From positions 248,001 to 312,000 of the forward strand of contig NZ_JAMOZL010000005.1 of the NCBI RefSeq assembly GCF_023667495.1: DNA of 64,000 bases, given 5' to 3'. The notes under the pieces are model-generated. The model searched no databases, was not told the origin of the DNA, and was given only the letters and a program-made list of their open reading frames with translations. This document shows positions 44,006 to 53,752 of the stretch, in pieces (the stretch's first letter is position 1; every line of letters begins with the position of its first letter). Both the position numbers and the translations under genes were made by a program. The stretch comes from Dyadobacter sp. MSC1_007. GTDB taxonomy: Bacteria; Bacteroidota; Bacteroidia; Cytophagales; Spirosomataceae.

Positions 44006-45670
44006 ATGAAAAGGACAAACATTTACATTTCCCTCGGGCTATTCGGGATAGCGGCCCTCGCGTTATATTTCATGTATGCACCGACACACAGCCGGGGGGG
44101 ACGTGCCTCTCTTAATCCGTCCTTTAATGCCACGCTGGTAGGTGTTTTCGATCGGCGAAATCATTTTCCAGAAAGTTTCTCTCAAAATACCCAACACGTG
44201 TCGCTGACTCTCGGGACCGCGGCTTCAAAGGACGAACTTGCACAGCTCTTCGGCAAGCCTGTCACGGATAATCTGTTAGTGACTGTCGTGACAGACGATA
44301 AAAACAGCCTTGGAAAGACTATGAATGGAGATTATGATGAAGCCATTCGTGCTTTTGGTCAGGCACTACCGAAGATTGTGGGGAAAATCTATGTGCGGTG
44401 GAACCCGGAAATGGAAGTACCAGTGCAACTTTATGCGTGGCAATATCAATCGCCTGCTGACTACATTAAAGCCTATCGCCATTTCGCTGCCATTTGTAAA
44501 AAGGCAAATCAGGCCATTCAGTTGGTATGGGCGCCCGCCGGTTATCCGGGAACGGAGGAATACTGGCCGGGCAGCGACGTGGTTGACGCCGTCAGCATCA
44601 CTATAAACGGGGAGAGTGAAGAAACTTCGAAATTTTTTCCCCGGGATAAAGATGCCGTGACTATGATCCGACGGAAATTACTCCGTACGCGCTTCGCCGA
44701 CAAGCCTGTGATCATCCTCAACGCAGATAATGCCAAGGCGTCGGGAGACTTGGAAGAAAGCATTGCACAGGCTGCTGCCGGAATAGAAAAGGACTCAGCA
44801 CTCGTTTTTCAGCACATTCCCAACAGCACACCGCCAATTCGGCAAAGTGGGACGAAGCCATTGGTAGGGGTTTACGATCCTAAAAAATTACTGGTATCGT
44901 TGGACGGTGTGGAGTGTGAACACATTTTTATAGACCTGGTAAACATTCAGAACGGAGAATTTGAGAAGGATTTTACAGCCATTTTGTCCCGAAGCCACGA
45001 TCCTGTGGTGTCAGTCGAACCCTGGCGCGATAGCAAGACGAGGCAAGATTCGTCGGTGTTGCAAAATACGATCGATGGCGTTTATGACGAGGAATTCCGG
45101 AAGTTATTCAGCATTATTAGGAAGTCCGATCGGCGGGTTTTCGTTCGTTTCGCTCACGAAATGGAGATACCCATTGAACGTTATTTGTGGCAGAGCAAAG
45201 ATCCGGTTTTATACATCAAAGCTTACCGGTATTTTATGAGCCTAGGGGCAGGAATAGCGAATGTTAAAAAAGTATGGGGACCAGCGGGCGACCGTGGTTC
45301 AATGGAATGGTATCCCGGTGACGATGTTGTTGATTATGTCAGCATTGCTATTTATGGATTGCCTGACAAAAACATCACGGACCCCACCAAACAGGAATCC
45401 TTCGAGGCCATTTATAACAAAAAAATACAGCGCGTCGGCTTCGCTGGTAAGCCCATATTTATCACTGAATTTGGTGTCAAAGGTCCCGATGAATTTCAGC
45501 AGCAATGGATGGACGGGGCAGTCGAAGTGTTGAGAAAACACCGGGAGATTTTTGGGTTATGTTATTTCAACCTGGCTGATAATCCCAAGGTGTGGGGTGA
45601 CATTCCACCGCCTGACTGGGGTATTAGCAGGGCTACTTTCGATCATTTTGTCGGGCAGTTAGTTCGGTGA
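44006..45670 (+). CDS. Duplicated GH26-like beta-mannanase-type protein with a degenerate first copy
   Basis: A 554-residue membrane-anchored protein with two tandem TIM-barrel domains (about residues 40-270 and 285-554). The second has both GH26 catalytic acids: Glu385 in VRFAHEMEIP and Glu488 in PIFITEFGV. In the first copy the aligned motif is VRWNPEMEVP (Glu135 kept but His lost), and the nucleophile position reads IILNADN with Asn239. Shared motifs VWAPAG and VWGPAG confirm the duplication. One active and one binding-type barrel is the likely reading. It converges with, and overlaps by 12 bases, the GT2 synthase gene. Confidence 0.88.
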   Translation: MKRTNIYISLGLFGIAALALYFMYAPTHSRGGRASLNPSFNATLVGVFDRRNHFPESFSQNTQHVSLTLGTAASKDELAQLFGKPVTDNLLVTVVTDDKNSLGKTMNGDYDEAIRAFGQALPKIVGKIYVRWNPEMEVPVQLYAWQYQSPADYIKAYRHFAAICKKANQAIQLVWAPAGYPGTEEYWPGSDVVDAVSITINGESEETSKFFPRDKDAVTMIRRKLLRTRFADKPVIILNADNAKASGDLEESIAQAAAGIEKDSALVFQHIPNSTPPIRQSGTKPLVGVYDPKKLLVSLDGVECEHIFIDLVNIQNGEFEKDFTAILSRSHDPVVSVEPWRDSKTRQDSSVLQNTIDGVYDEEFRKLFSIIRKSDRRVFVRFAHEMEIPIERYLWQSKDPVLYIKAYRYFMSLGAGIANVKKVWGPAGDRGSMEWYPGDDVVDYVSIAIYGLPDKNITDPTKQESFEAIYNKKIQRVGFAGKPIFITEFGVKGPDEFQQQWMDGAVEVLRKHREIFGLCYFNLADNPKVWGDIPPPDWGISRATFDHFVGQLVR

Positions 45671-48610
45671 GGAACGGGGTGTTCGACGGGCGGGCGTATT
45701 TAATTTAGATTGCAAAATATCCATTACTACGCCGTTTTTAACTACATACAGGTACAACCGGTAAATTGACGGATATTTGGGTACAGTCAGTTGCAGCTGC
45801 GGGCCGCTGTCCAGCGGGATCATCGCGACAGGGTTGTTAAAACCATCTGTCCTGATCAGTTTCCATTCGTAAGTCACATCTTTCAGCTTGTGGTCGGCAA
45901 GGCCCCATTGCCCGTTTTGTTTCACAATTGCGTGGTAATCTAACAGAAAGCCTTCAAATGTTCCGATGGCAGGTTTGAGGATCTTCATTTCCGGCAAATA
46001 CGCGGGGCTCTCTTTCTTTCCCCATGCACGCGCCAGCTCTATCAGTGAAATTTTAGGCCTCCCCGAATAATCTTTCAAACCATCAAAACTGACATGCTCG
46101 GCAATATTCTCATCCTGCCAGTTGGAAATAAAAACGCCCGGTCCTGATCCCTGGACCTGTTGCAACCAGGCGTCTTCTGTTACGTAGCTGATGAATGAAC
46201 GTGCATTTATGCTATCGAGGATTGCTTTCGGCGTTTTGGTATCCGAAATCACCATGCCAAATGCATCAATAGCGGGTATATGGGTATGCATGAGATTCAC
46301 AAGATCTGGGGTCTCGAGGGTGAACTGGACATCGGCGGTTACCGGCCGCGTAGGGTCCAAAGCCTTGATACCCTTAACTAACCGTGCGAGCCAGTCGAGA
46401 TAGGCTTTTTGTTTGATAGTAAGTTCGTTGCCGCTGTGTGTTTTTGCAAGTTTCTGAATAACCGGATTTCCGATGCTCCACGAAACAATGTGCTTTTTGC
46501 CTTTCAATGCAGCAACTGTCTCCAGAATTTCGTCACTTAGGCTTCCAAATCCCTGATCGTCGGCGAAATCGGTATCTTCTGGCACCCAGAATGCATAATG
46601 CACGTTCATCGATTGGGCAGAAGTAGCCTTCAGGATATTGTAGTCATAAATTCCCGGGCCGAAATGCCTGATCGTATTGATGCCGGTTTGTTTCATCTGG
46701 CGAAGGTCTTCTTCCAGTTCCTGTCTTGTAAATGCCGGATATCTTCGGGCCCAGTTGTGTCCTTTGGTATAATTGACACCACGCGTTCCTGTAAAAAACG
46801 CTATGCTCCCCGGACCGGTAGCCGACCTTTTAGTATGCACAGGATGGCCGGCAGCACGGAAAAGTGCAGGGAGACCGCTATCGGCGGAATTATTTCTCAC
46901 AAGCCGTTGCATATGCAGTTCGTTTTCCCGTGCCAGACGCTCCTCCTTCTCTGTACGTGAACTGAATTTTCCGAAATAAATCGTCAGGCTGATCAGCAAC
47001 ACCATGATCAGGAAAGCCGCTGTTCGCATTCCGCTATAAATGCGGCGGCGCAATATCCAGAAATTACCTTTCAGCTCCTTTAACCATTTTGAGAATGATT
47101 GTAGCACGGGGTGTTTATGAGACAAAACATGCAGTTGCTGTTGCCTGCTGGCAGCAATGGTGAAGCACATGAAGAAACAGTTGATCCCGGCGAATCCAGC
47201 CATAATGATGTTGTATGGATTCAAGTCCTGGTACAAGCCGTAAACGATTGCTGCAAGAGAGGTGCCAAGCACTACGAGATTTGGGACGTTGAGCGGCCAG
47301 TTATTGGCCTCGTTGCCATCTTTCGGGGTGGGGACATAGGGTATTTTCTTGCCAGCCAATGTGTACACGAAGCCGAGGATAAATATCCACCAGGTCCCGA
47401 TTAAAAGCAGGCCGCCGACGACATGGAAGCCGCGTTCTTCATCTTCCATTACCCACCATTGTACAAAGTGCCGGATCAGGATAATGCACGCGGCCATTGG
47501 TAGGACGATCAGTCCGAAATCGGTCAGGTCGATGTGCATGGGACTTACGCCAAGGACCAATGAGATAATCGGGATCAGAAAATTGATCAGGAAGATGAAG
47601 CCCGACATATAATGCAGCGGAATAACACCATAATGGAGCTTCTGTTGCCAGGTAAATCGGCTGAAAAGCTTTGGGTACACATGCACGAACAAATCGAACA
47701 CTCCTCGGGACCATTTCAGCTGTTGTTTGTAATAAGCTGATAATGTCGATGGTACCAATCCTCTTGCCAGAACGGCTGGAACATACACGGACTTCCAGCC
47801 TTTGGCGTGCAACTGCATAGAGGTATGCATATCTTCCGCCAGCCCTGCCGCATGTCCGCCGATGGAATCCAGCGCTGTGCGCCTGAATGTACAGTTGGCG
47901 CCAATCGCAAGCACCGTACCGTACTTGTTCATGGTCATCATCATCGGACCATAAAACTGATAGGTCTGCTGTGCCGCGCCCTTTGCGATCAGGCCTTCGT
48001 CGTTGTTTTTGTAGGCCTGTACAATTTGTACATAGCCTATCTCCGGGTTATCGAAATGAGAGATGATCGGGTCAAGGAAGTCGGGGAACGGCACATGGTC
48101 GGGATCCAGGACTACGCAGAGCTCGCCTTTTGAAATGCTAAGGGCGTTATTGATGTTGCCCGCTTTTGCATTGATCTTTTCCGTGCGCGTCACATGATGA
48201 ACGCCCAACTTGCTACACACCTGGCGCAGGTAAGGATCGTCTGCCTCATCGCACAGGTATGTTTCATGCGGGTAGGTGATTGCCTGGATCGCTGTCAGCG
48301 TCTCGACAATCATCTCATAAGGCTCGCCGGCACAAAAAGTAGTGAAAATATCCACCGTATAGCGGCGGGTCAGCGGCGGGGTCTTCGGGACTGTGATAAA
48401 CAGATAATGGCACCATTCATGCACGACTTTAAGGCAACTAAACACAAATGCTGCCATCAGCATCCAATATAAAGGCGCATAGCCCCGCACGGATGCTGAG
48501 AAAATACTGCCAAGAAAGAAGCCCATCGACGACAGTCCGAGTAATATCATTAGCCGGAGCGTGAGCAGCTGCCGACGGGTCGGGGGCGTAACGTAGAGCG
48601 CTTGCTTCAT
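45659..48610 (-). CDS. GT2 polysaccharide synthase (cellulose-synthase-like) fused to a TIM-barrel domain
   Basis: A 983-residue membrane protein. The N-terminal GT2 domain (about residues 80-330) shows YLCDEADDPYLRQ, the DPD triad at about residues 169-171, ED at about 259-260, and QQLKWSRG in place of the usual QxxRW. Membrane helices follow to about residue 545. The C-terminal part (about 610-910) is a GH-clan-A-like barrel (GINTIRHFGPGIYDYNI) in which the acid/base position GNE reads GNP (WSIGNPVI). I use ATG 48610, which overlaps the stop of the upstream gene (ATGA). It likely polymerises a beta-linked glycan. Confidence 0.88.
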   Translation of the reverse strand: MKQALYVTPPTRRQLLTLRLMILLGLSSMGFFLGSIFSASVRGYAPLYWMLMAAFVFSCLKVVHEWCHYLFITVPKTPPLTRRYTVDIFTTFCAGEPYEMIVETLTAIQAITYPHETYLCDEADDPYLRQVCSKLGVHHVTRTEKINAKAGNINNALSISKGELCVVLDPDHVPFPDFLDPIISHFDNPEIGYVQIVQAYKNNDEGLIAKGAAQQTYQFYGPMMMTMNKYGTVLAIGANCTFRRTALDSIGGHAAGLAEDMHTSMQLHAKGWKSVYVPAVLARGLVPSTLSAYYKQQLKWSRGVFDLFVHVYPKLFSRFTWQQKLHYGVIPLHYMSGFIFLINFLIPIISLVLGVSPMHIDLTDFGLIVLPMAACIILIRHFVQWWVMEDEERGFHVVGGLLLIGTWWIFILGFVYTLAGKKIPYVPTPKDGNEANNWPLNVPNLVVLGTSLAAIVYGLYQDLNPYNIIMAGFAGINCFFMCFTIAASRQQQLHVLSHKHPVLQSFSKWLKELKGNFWILRRRIYSGMRTAAFLIMVLLISLTIYFGKFSSRTEKEERLARENELHMQRLVRNNSADSGLPALFRAAGHPVHTKRSATGPGSIAFFTGTRGVNYTKGHNWARRYPAFTRQELEEDLRQMKQTGINTIRHFGPGIYDYNILKATSAQSMNVHYAFWVPEDTDFADDQGFGSLSDEILETVAALKGKKHIVSWSIGNPVIQKLAKTHSGNELTIKQKAYLDWLARLVKGIKALDPTRPVTADVQFTLETPDLVNLMHTHIPAIDAFGMVISDTKTPKAILDSINARSFISYVTEDAWLQQVQGSGPGVFISNWQDENIAEHVSFDGLKDYSGRPKISLIELARAWGKKESPAYLPEMKILKPAIGTFEGFLLDYHAIVKQNGQWGLADHKLKDVTYEWKLIRTDGFNNPVAMIPLDSGPQLQLTVPKYPSIYRLYLYVVKNGVVMDILQSKLNTPARRTPRSSPN

Positions 48611-49926
48611 GGGGTACCCACAATATAAAACGGAGTGTTGCAAGAAGCAAAATTCCCGGCATGGTTGTATATCGTCGCAAAAATACGGTAAGGGCCTTCT
48701 TCACGCGGCGAGGTAAACGTTATTTTCATCGATGAAGCCGGCCCGGTCGAGGTGATGAGCGGCACCAGCTTTGCTGTACTGTTCTTATTATTTTCCCGGT
48801 ACCAGTCCTCCCTGAACACCTGCCATTTGATCGATTTAATATCTTTTATACCACTGGACATCAATACTTCGGCAGAGGCAGTAGCCGCCGGATTGAGCAT
48901 AATATTATCTTTGGCGCCTTTTTTGTTCAAAAGCATATACTTGACATCGGGGTAACGAATCTTGGATGTAGTGCCTGTCCAGAGGTATTGCATGGTAGCC
49001 AGGGTCTCGGAAGCGGCACCTGTTTCGTCAAATATGCTGAACCAGGTGTGGGTAGTTTCCTGCTTATGCCCCCAAAAGAAAACACATGAGCCGAGGTATC
49101 GCGGGTCTTCCAGTGGCATTTCGGTTCGGTAACGGTTCTTATATATTTCAGCCTTTTTCTTGCTGGTATCCTCTATGTAGGCTCCCCAGGCCGTGTAATC
49201 ACTGCCCTGCCACGGTCCGTTAATGCCCCATTCCAAAAGCATATATGGACCCGACCAGAACCATGCAAAACCTCGGAGATCCTTGCGGAAAGCGTGCAGA
49301 CTATTAAATACATTAAAGGAGATGACATCGATATCGCACCGTAGCCGGATATTGAAAATGTATTTCTGGTTGAAATTCAAAACAGTTGTCGTGACAGGAT
49401 GGTCGGGGTCCTCCCGGTGGATCATATTGGTAAGCGCATTGAACGACTCGTAAAAACGCTTGTAAGTCAATTTGTAGGGGAAATCAAGCTCATTTCCGAC
49501 GCACCACATCAGCAGGGCCGGATGAGACCTGTATTTGCGTATAAGCGTCTGAAAACGTTCCAGCCGGGCTTTTACGACGGCCGGATCGTTGTAAAGCTTT
49601 AATTCATTACTGTTAGGTAACGGTAATCCGGCTATGATGGCGATGCCGTTGACCTCGGCGCTGTCGAGGATCCTGTCGAGGTGCGTCGTGTCCCACGTCC
49701 TCATCGTATTGCCGCCTGCATTTCTGAGATCGCTGAAATGAGAATAACCTCCGCCGCCTTTCAGTTTAAATGGCTTTCCATTACGGATAATCGTGTAGCG
49801 CCCATCTGCTTCCGTGATATAAACTTTTCGGGACGTATGTGCTTTGTCGGGCTTGCTACACTGCCAGAATAGCAAACAAAACAAGATGGCCGGCAATATT
49901 GAAGAAAATTTAACGAAGGGCAACAA
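48607..49926 (-). CDS. Lipoprotein glycoside hydrolase of clan A (GH2/GH5-like)
   Basis: A 439-residue lipoprotein (lipobox LFWQC, Cys23). The catalytic barrel spans about residues 40-330: acid/base Glu146 in LLMWCVGNELDFP and nucleophile Glu232 in MLLEWGINGPW, so both acids of a GH2/GH5-type retaining enzyme are intact. A beta-sandwich-like C-terminal part follows (SPREEGPYRIFATIYNHAGN). It is the first gene of a two-gene operon with the GT2 synthase, overlapping by four bases. It may trim or process the glycan made by that synthase. Confidence 0.87.
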   Translation of the reverse strand: MLPFVKFSSILPAILFCLLFWQCSKPDKAHTSRKVYITEADGRYTIIRNGKPFKLKGGGGYSHFSDLRNAGGNTMRTWDTTHLDRILDSAEVNGIAIIAGLPLPNSNELKLYNDPAVVKARLERFQTLIRKYRSHPALLMWCVGNELDFPYKLTYKRFYESFNALTNMIHREDPDHPVTTTVLNFNQKYIFNIRLRCDIDVISFNVFNSLHAFRKDLRGFAWFWSGPYMLLEWGINGPWQGSDYTAWGAYIEDTSKKKAEIYKNRYRTEMPLEDPRYLGSCVFFWGHKQETTHTWFSIFDETGAASETLATMQYLWTGTTSKIRYPDVKYMLLNKKGAKDNIMLNPAATASAEVLMSSGIKDIKSIKWQVFREDWYRENNKNSTAKLVPLITSTGPASSMKITFTSPREEGPYRIFATIYNHAGNFASCNTPFYIVGTP

Positions 49927-50105
49927 TACCTGATATTTTAGAGAAAGCTGACGTATACAAACCTAAATTAAGCTAAAAATGAGCGCATATTAAAATTATT
50001 TACCAAAAGTAACCTTAATGTACTCTGACTCCGGAGGCCGGTACGTGTTTTATAAATATTGCTTACCTTTATATTCATATTTTAGTTTACCAAATTTTGA
50101 ATTCT

Positions 50106-50113
50106 TGTTTACA
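50106..50113. promoter_or_regulatory. Half-site word in front of gntR
   Basis: TGTTTACA, five bases before the gntR ATG, is identical to the core of the left arm of the palindrome at 50810-50846. This suggests autoregulation, though the inverted partner is missing here. Confidence 0.4.
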
Positions 50114-50118
50114 TTAAA

Positions 50119-50757
50119 ATGAAGGAAGACTCGCTCTCGAATAAGGCATATACAGAATTGAGAAAGAAAATTCTTTCCAATCAGCTTACCTCCGGCACCA
50201 GGCTTAAAGAAGATGAATGGTCTAAAAAACTGGAAGCCAACAGGATGGCGATCAGAGAGGCGTTGACAAGATTGCTTGGGGAGCAGTTGATCGTGCAAGG
50301 TGAAAAAGGTGGTTTTTTTGTAAAAACACTTACACTGGAAGATAGCCACAAGATCCGCGAATTGCGCGAGATACTCGAAGTGGGCGCATTGCGTCTTTTG
50401 ATCAACAAAGTAAGCCCCGAGCAGATTGGGGAGCTGGACCGGATATGCGACGATTTTACCTCCATGGTTGAGCGCGGATACTTCGGAGGAGCCTGTGAAG
50501 CTGATGTGAAGTTTCACGAAATGTTAATAGAATGTGCTGGTAATGAAAGTCTTGCGGATCTGTACCAGGCCAGTAATATCCCTTTGTTTCACCAGAAATT
50601 GGGAAAGACACAAACCCATATGGATGACTATGAGCTAACCGATCAGGAACACCGCGAGATCGTGGCCGGTATTAAGGCTGGCGACATCAAACGTGCAGAA
50701 GAAGCCTTGATGAAGCACCTGATCCGCGGCGAAGTAGCTTCAATGGATCTGACATAG
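50119..50757 (+). CDS. GntR-family transcriptional regulator (FCD/FadR subfamily)
   Basis: A 212-residue regulator. The N-terminal winged helix spans residues 5-70 (NKAYTELRKKILSNQLTSGT, then REALTRLLGEQLIVQGEKGG). The C-terminal FCD ligand domain (about 80-205) has HKIRELREILEVGALRLLI, FHEMLIECAGNESLADLY and QEHREIVAGIKAGDIKRAEE with the usual metal or ligand-binding Asp/His residues. Such proteins usually repress sugar-acid or amino-acid catabolic genes. A perfect palindrome (50810-50846) downstream, in front of the SDR gene, is a candidate operator. Confidence 0.92.
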   Translation: MKEDSLSNKAYTELRKKILSNQLTSGTRLKEDEWSKKLEANRMAIREALTRLLGEQLIVQGEKGGFFVKTLTLEDSHKIRELREILEVGALRLLINKVSPEQIGELDRICDDFTSMVERGYFGGACEADVKFHEMLIECAGNESLADLYQASNIPLFHQKLGKTQTHMDDYELTDQEHREIVAGIKAGDIKRAEEALMKHLIRGEVASMDLT

Positions 50758-50809
50758 ATTGCCTGCAAACAGAAGTTAGCATGTTGGTCGGTCACATTTC
50801 GCATGAGGT

Positions 50810-50846
50810 ATATGTTTACAGAATTATAATGTTTTTGTAAACATAT
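50810..50846. promoter_or_regulatory. Candidate GntR operator in front of the SDR gene
   Basis: Two 11-base arms (50810-50820 and 50836-50846) are exact reverse complements with the core TGTTTACA / TGTAAACA, separated by 15 AT-rich bases. The left-arm word recurs just upstream of gntR (50106-50113). The position 278 bases before the SDR start, in a gap of 366 bases, fits control of the SDR by the adjacent regulator. Confidence 0.55.
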
Positions 50847-50890
50847 GTTTTCCATCTGAAATATACTGTAAATCGGAAAAAGAACTGCTC

Positions 50891-51055
50891 ATGGCAAGAG
50901 GTATTCTGAAAAACAGCATTGCACGAAAAGCTGCATACATTCCGGACGCTTCATCAGTTGCCTGCATTAAAGAACTGAACCAGCGGATATTGGATGTGAT
51001 AAATGATGAAACCTGGGAAATCAAATCACTTGAAACAACCTTGTTAAAGGCGTGA
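50891..51055 (+). CDS. Possible 54-residue protein between gntR and the SDR gene
   Basis: A short reading frame (starts MARGILKNSIARKAAYIPDA, ends SLETTLLKA) beginning 45 bases after the palindrome. It looks amphipathic, with no signal or membrane segment. It could be a real small protein or a remnant of a lost dehydrogenase-type gene. No family is recognised. Confidence 0.35.
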   Translation: MARGILKNSIARKAAYIPDASSVACIKELNQRILDVINDETWEIKSLETTLLKA

Positions 51056-51123
51056 TTAAGAGCGACAAAAAACGTACTTTTAGAACCAGCAAGTCAACAT
51101 CCATCAAAATAGGGGCGGGTAAA

Positions 51124-51867
<744 letters not shown>

Positions 51868-52209
51868 TTATTCCGATTGCTTTTCCAGCTCGACGAAATC
51901 CTGGCGTGCCGGGGTGAAGCAATCGATCACCTTGCATTGTGTATGTGCAATTGCGGAATGTGGCGCGTGCGGCGGAATGTGGGCTGTCATGCCGGTGGTT
52001 AGCAACATCGTCTCCCCATCGACTGTAAATTCGAGTTCACCTTCCAGCACATGGCACCATTGCTCATGGAAATGGCTGTGTTCCGGAAGCACAGTCCCGG
52101 CATCTATCGTAAAGTGCCCGAACGTCTGTTGCTCCGAATGCGCCAGGGTACCATAGATCCCGTCCCAGATTTTCACAATTTTATTGGTATTGAAATTGAC
52201 AAAAGGCAT
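51868..52209 (-). CDS. Small cupin protein
   Basis: A 113-residue single-domain cupin. The two metal-binding motifs are readable: HSHFHEQWCHVLEGELEFTV (His-rich motif 1) and AHIPPHAPHSAIA (motif 2). Such proteins often act on, or sense, small organic acids or sugars. It ends exactly where the convergent SDR gene ends, and may belong to the same pathway, although it is on the opposite strand. Confidence 0.9.
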   Translation of the reverse strand: MPFVNFNTNKIVKIWDGIYGTLAHSEQQTFGHFTIDAGTVLPEHSHFHEQWCHVLEGELEFTVDGETMLLTTGMTAHIPPHAPHSAIAHTQCKVIDCFTPARQDFVELEKQSE

Positions 52210-52221
52210 TTGAGTAATGGC

Positions 52222-52887
52222 TTAATGGGACTTAAATATCGTAAAAGTAGTCTTTGCAACGATACTTTGGCTCAACATCCGGCTATTTGGAAGCGTCCTT
52301 TTTACACGCACCAGGTCACGGTCATATTCGGCCATAAGCGCGAACCTCTTCCATTTGACGCCGACTGCGGCAGAACCGACGGGTGAGACGCGGCCGTAGC
52401 AGAAGGCATCCCAGGTGACGATTTTGCCATGAGGTATGTTGTAAATACAAGAAGCAATGAAGACGTTAGCACCTACCTTGCCATCGACGAAAAATTGCAG
52501 TGGGAAATCAGGGTTAATGTACCATCTCGCCCCGATTTCGGCGAATGCGCGATGATGTGTTTCCTTTCTACTATAGCTACCGAAAGTCCGGCTCCGTTCA
52601 CCGAAAAATTCAGGAAGCATTTCTTTCCATGCATAATTGAGCTGCATTAATGCCGCCCACCTTCGATCGATTTTCCTTTCTGCCCAACTCCCTGCCCCCA
52701 AGGAATATTTGGAAGGAAAGTTTTTTAGTAAGTTTTGAATGCGGCTGTATTCAGGGTCGTAGTTTCTGTCATAATAATCCCGACCCAGTTCAGCAGAAAC
52801 GCCAAATTGCCATTTGGGCCTTTCCTGTGCAAGAGTCAAATTGCAAGTGCAGAACAGCAATAAAATGAAAGTGGCAATGCTTTTCAT
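52222..52887 (-). CDS. Secreted beta-barrel-like protein of unknown function
   Basis: A 221-residue protein with a signal peptide (IATFILLLFCTCNLTLAQ). The rest shows alternating strands that suggest a small outer-membrane or periplasmic barrel: QFGVSAELGRDYYDRNYDP, AALMQLNYAWKEMLPEFF, HHRAFAEIGARWYINPDFP, VDGKVGANVFIASCIYN, and RFALMAEYDRDLVRVKRTL. It starts 255 bases from the next upstream gene and 12 bases before the cupin gene. No family is recognised. Confidence 0.75.
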   Translation of the reverse strand: MKSIATFILLLFCTCNLTLAQERPKWQFGVSAELGRDYYDRNYDPEYSRIQNLLKNFPSKYSLGAGSWAERKIDRRWAALMQLNYAWKEMLPEFFGERSRTFGSYSRKETHHRAFAEIGARWYINPDFPLQFFVDGKVGANVFIASCIYNIPHGKIVTWDAFCYGRVSPVGSAAVGVKWKRFALMAEYDRDLVRVKRTLPNSRMLSQSIVAKTTFTIFKSH

Positions 52888-53101
52888 AGTGTTAAGGTTA
52901 GTGTTGTTGATTAATGAAGGATAATTTTTGTGAAATGCATTAGGAACCGGCTTTCACGACCCTATTTATAATACATTTCGCTATAAATCCAGCGATTTTC
53001 AACTAGAATTACCAGGCGGCTACATGCTAATTATCAGGCGGGCGCTGCAATTACTTTGTTATTTTTTGGCAAATTAGCTCTCACATTTACAGCACTTTCG
53101 A

Positions 53102-53109
53102 TACATTTG
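53102..53109 (+). promoter_or_regulatory. Candidate -7 box (TAnnTTTG)
   Basis: TACATTTG lies 33 bases before the TTG start of the 184-residue protein. The -33 partner is not clear. Confidence 0.35.
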
Positions 53110-53141
53110 TGCTATCTGCTTAAAATTTCAATATTTCAACA

Positions 53142-53696
53142 TTGCGCAGGATCATTTCCATATTGCTGCTGGGGCTGTTGCTTTACAACATGGTGGGCTA
53201 TTCAATAGTCTACCTGTCGGAAGAGCATTATGCCATTCGCGGAGAGGGAAAGCGCCTTGTGGAGCAGACGTACGGTTCTGCCGATATCGTGATTAAAGTG
53301 CCAGTGGCAGTTCCCTACCAGAACAACTGGGACGCTCCCGAGCCTGCACAGGGACAGATCGAGCATGAAGGGCAATTTTATCAAATGAAAAGCCAGCAAC
53401 TGATCAACGATACGCTCTATGTGCATTGTGAGTTCGACCAGAATGCACGTGACCGTTTCAGCGATCTTGTTTCTAAGATTAATGACCAGGTGACAGGCCA
53501 GTCTGCCGATCCTGATAAGGACCCGCATTCCAATATTTTAAAGAACTTCCTGAAAGAATATATGACTCCCGGCCAGAAGCACATCTTCTATGTCCTGGAA
53601 TGGGAGCCTTCCCGTTATTCTTTCACTTTTTCAGCACGATCTATTAGGCCTGAAAAATACTCTTCTATACCATCACCACCGCCAGATCTGGCTTAG
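53142..53696 (+). CDS. Membrane-anchored protein of unknown function
   Basis: A 184-residue protein starting at TTG 53142 with an uncleaved-looking N-terminal segment (RRIISILLLGLLLYNMVGYSIV). The outer part is acidic and has IKVPVAVPYQNNWDAPEPAQ, FYQMKSQQLINDTLYVHCEF and a Pro/Ser-rich tail (SIRPEKYSSIPSPPPDLA). It is single-copy with no recognised domain. The next small membrane gene follows. Confidence 0.7.
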   Translation: MRRIISILLLGLLLYNMVGYSIVYLSEEHYAIRGEGKRLVEQTYGSADIVIKVPVAVPYQNNWDAPEPAQGQIEHEGQFYQMKSQQLINDTLYVHCEFDQNARDRFSDLVSKINDQVTGQSADPDKDPHSNILKNFLKEYMTPGQKHIFYVLEWEPSRYSFTFSARSIRPEKYSSIPSPPPDLA

Positions 53697-53752
53697 TAAT
53701 TACCTCTTTTTTTCTCCTGATCCGAATTCCGAATGGATAGGCATGTGCGCAT

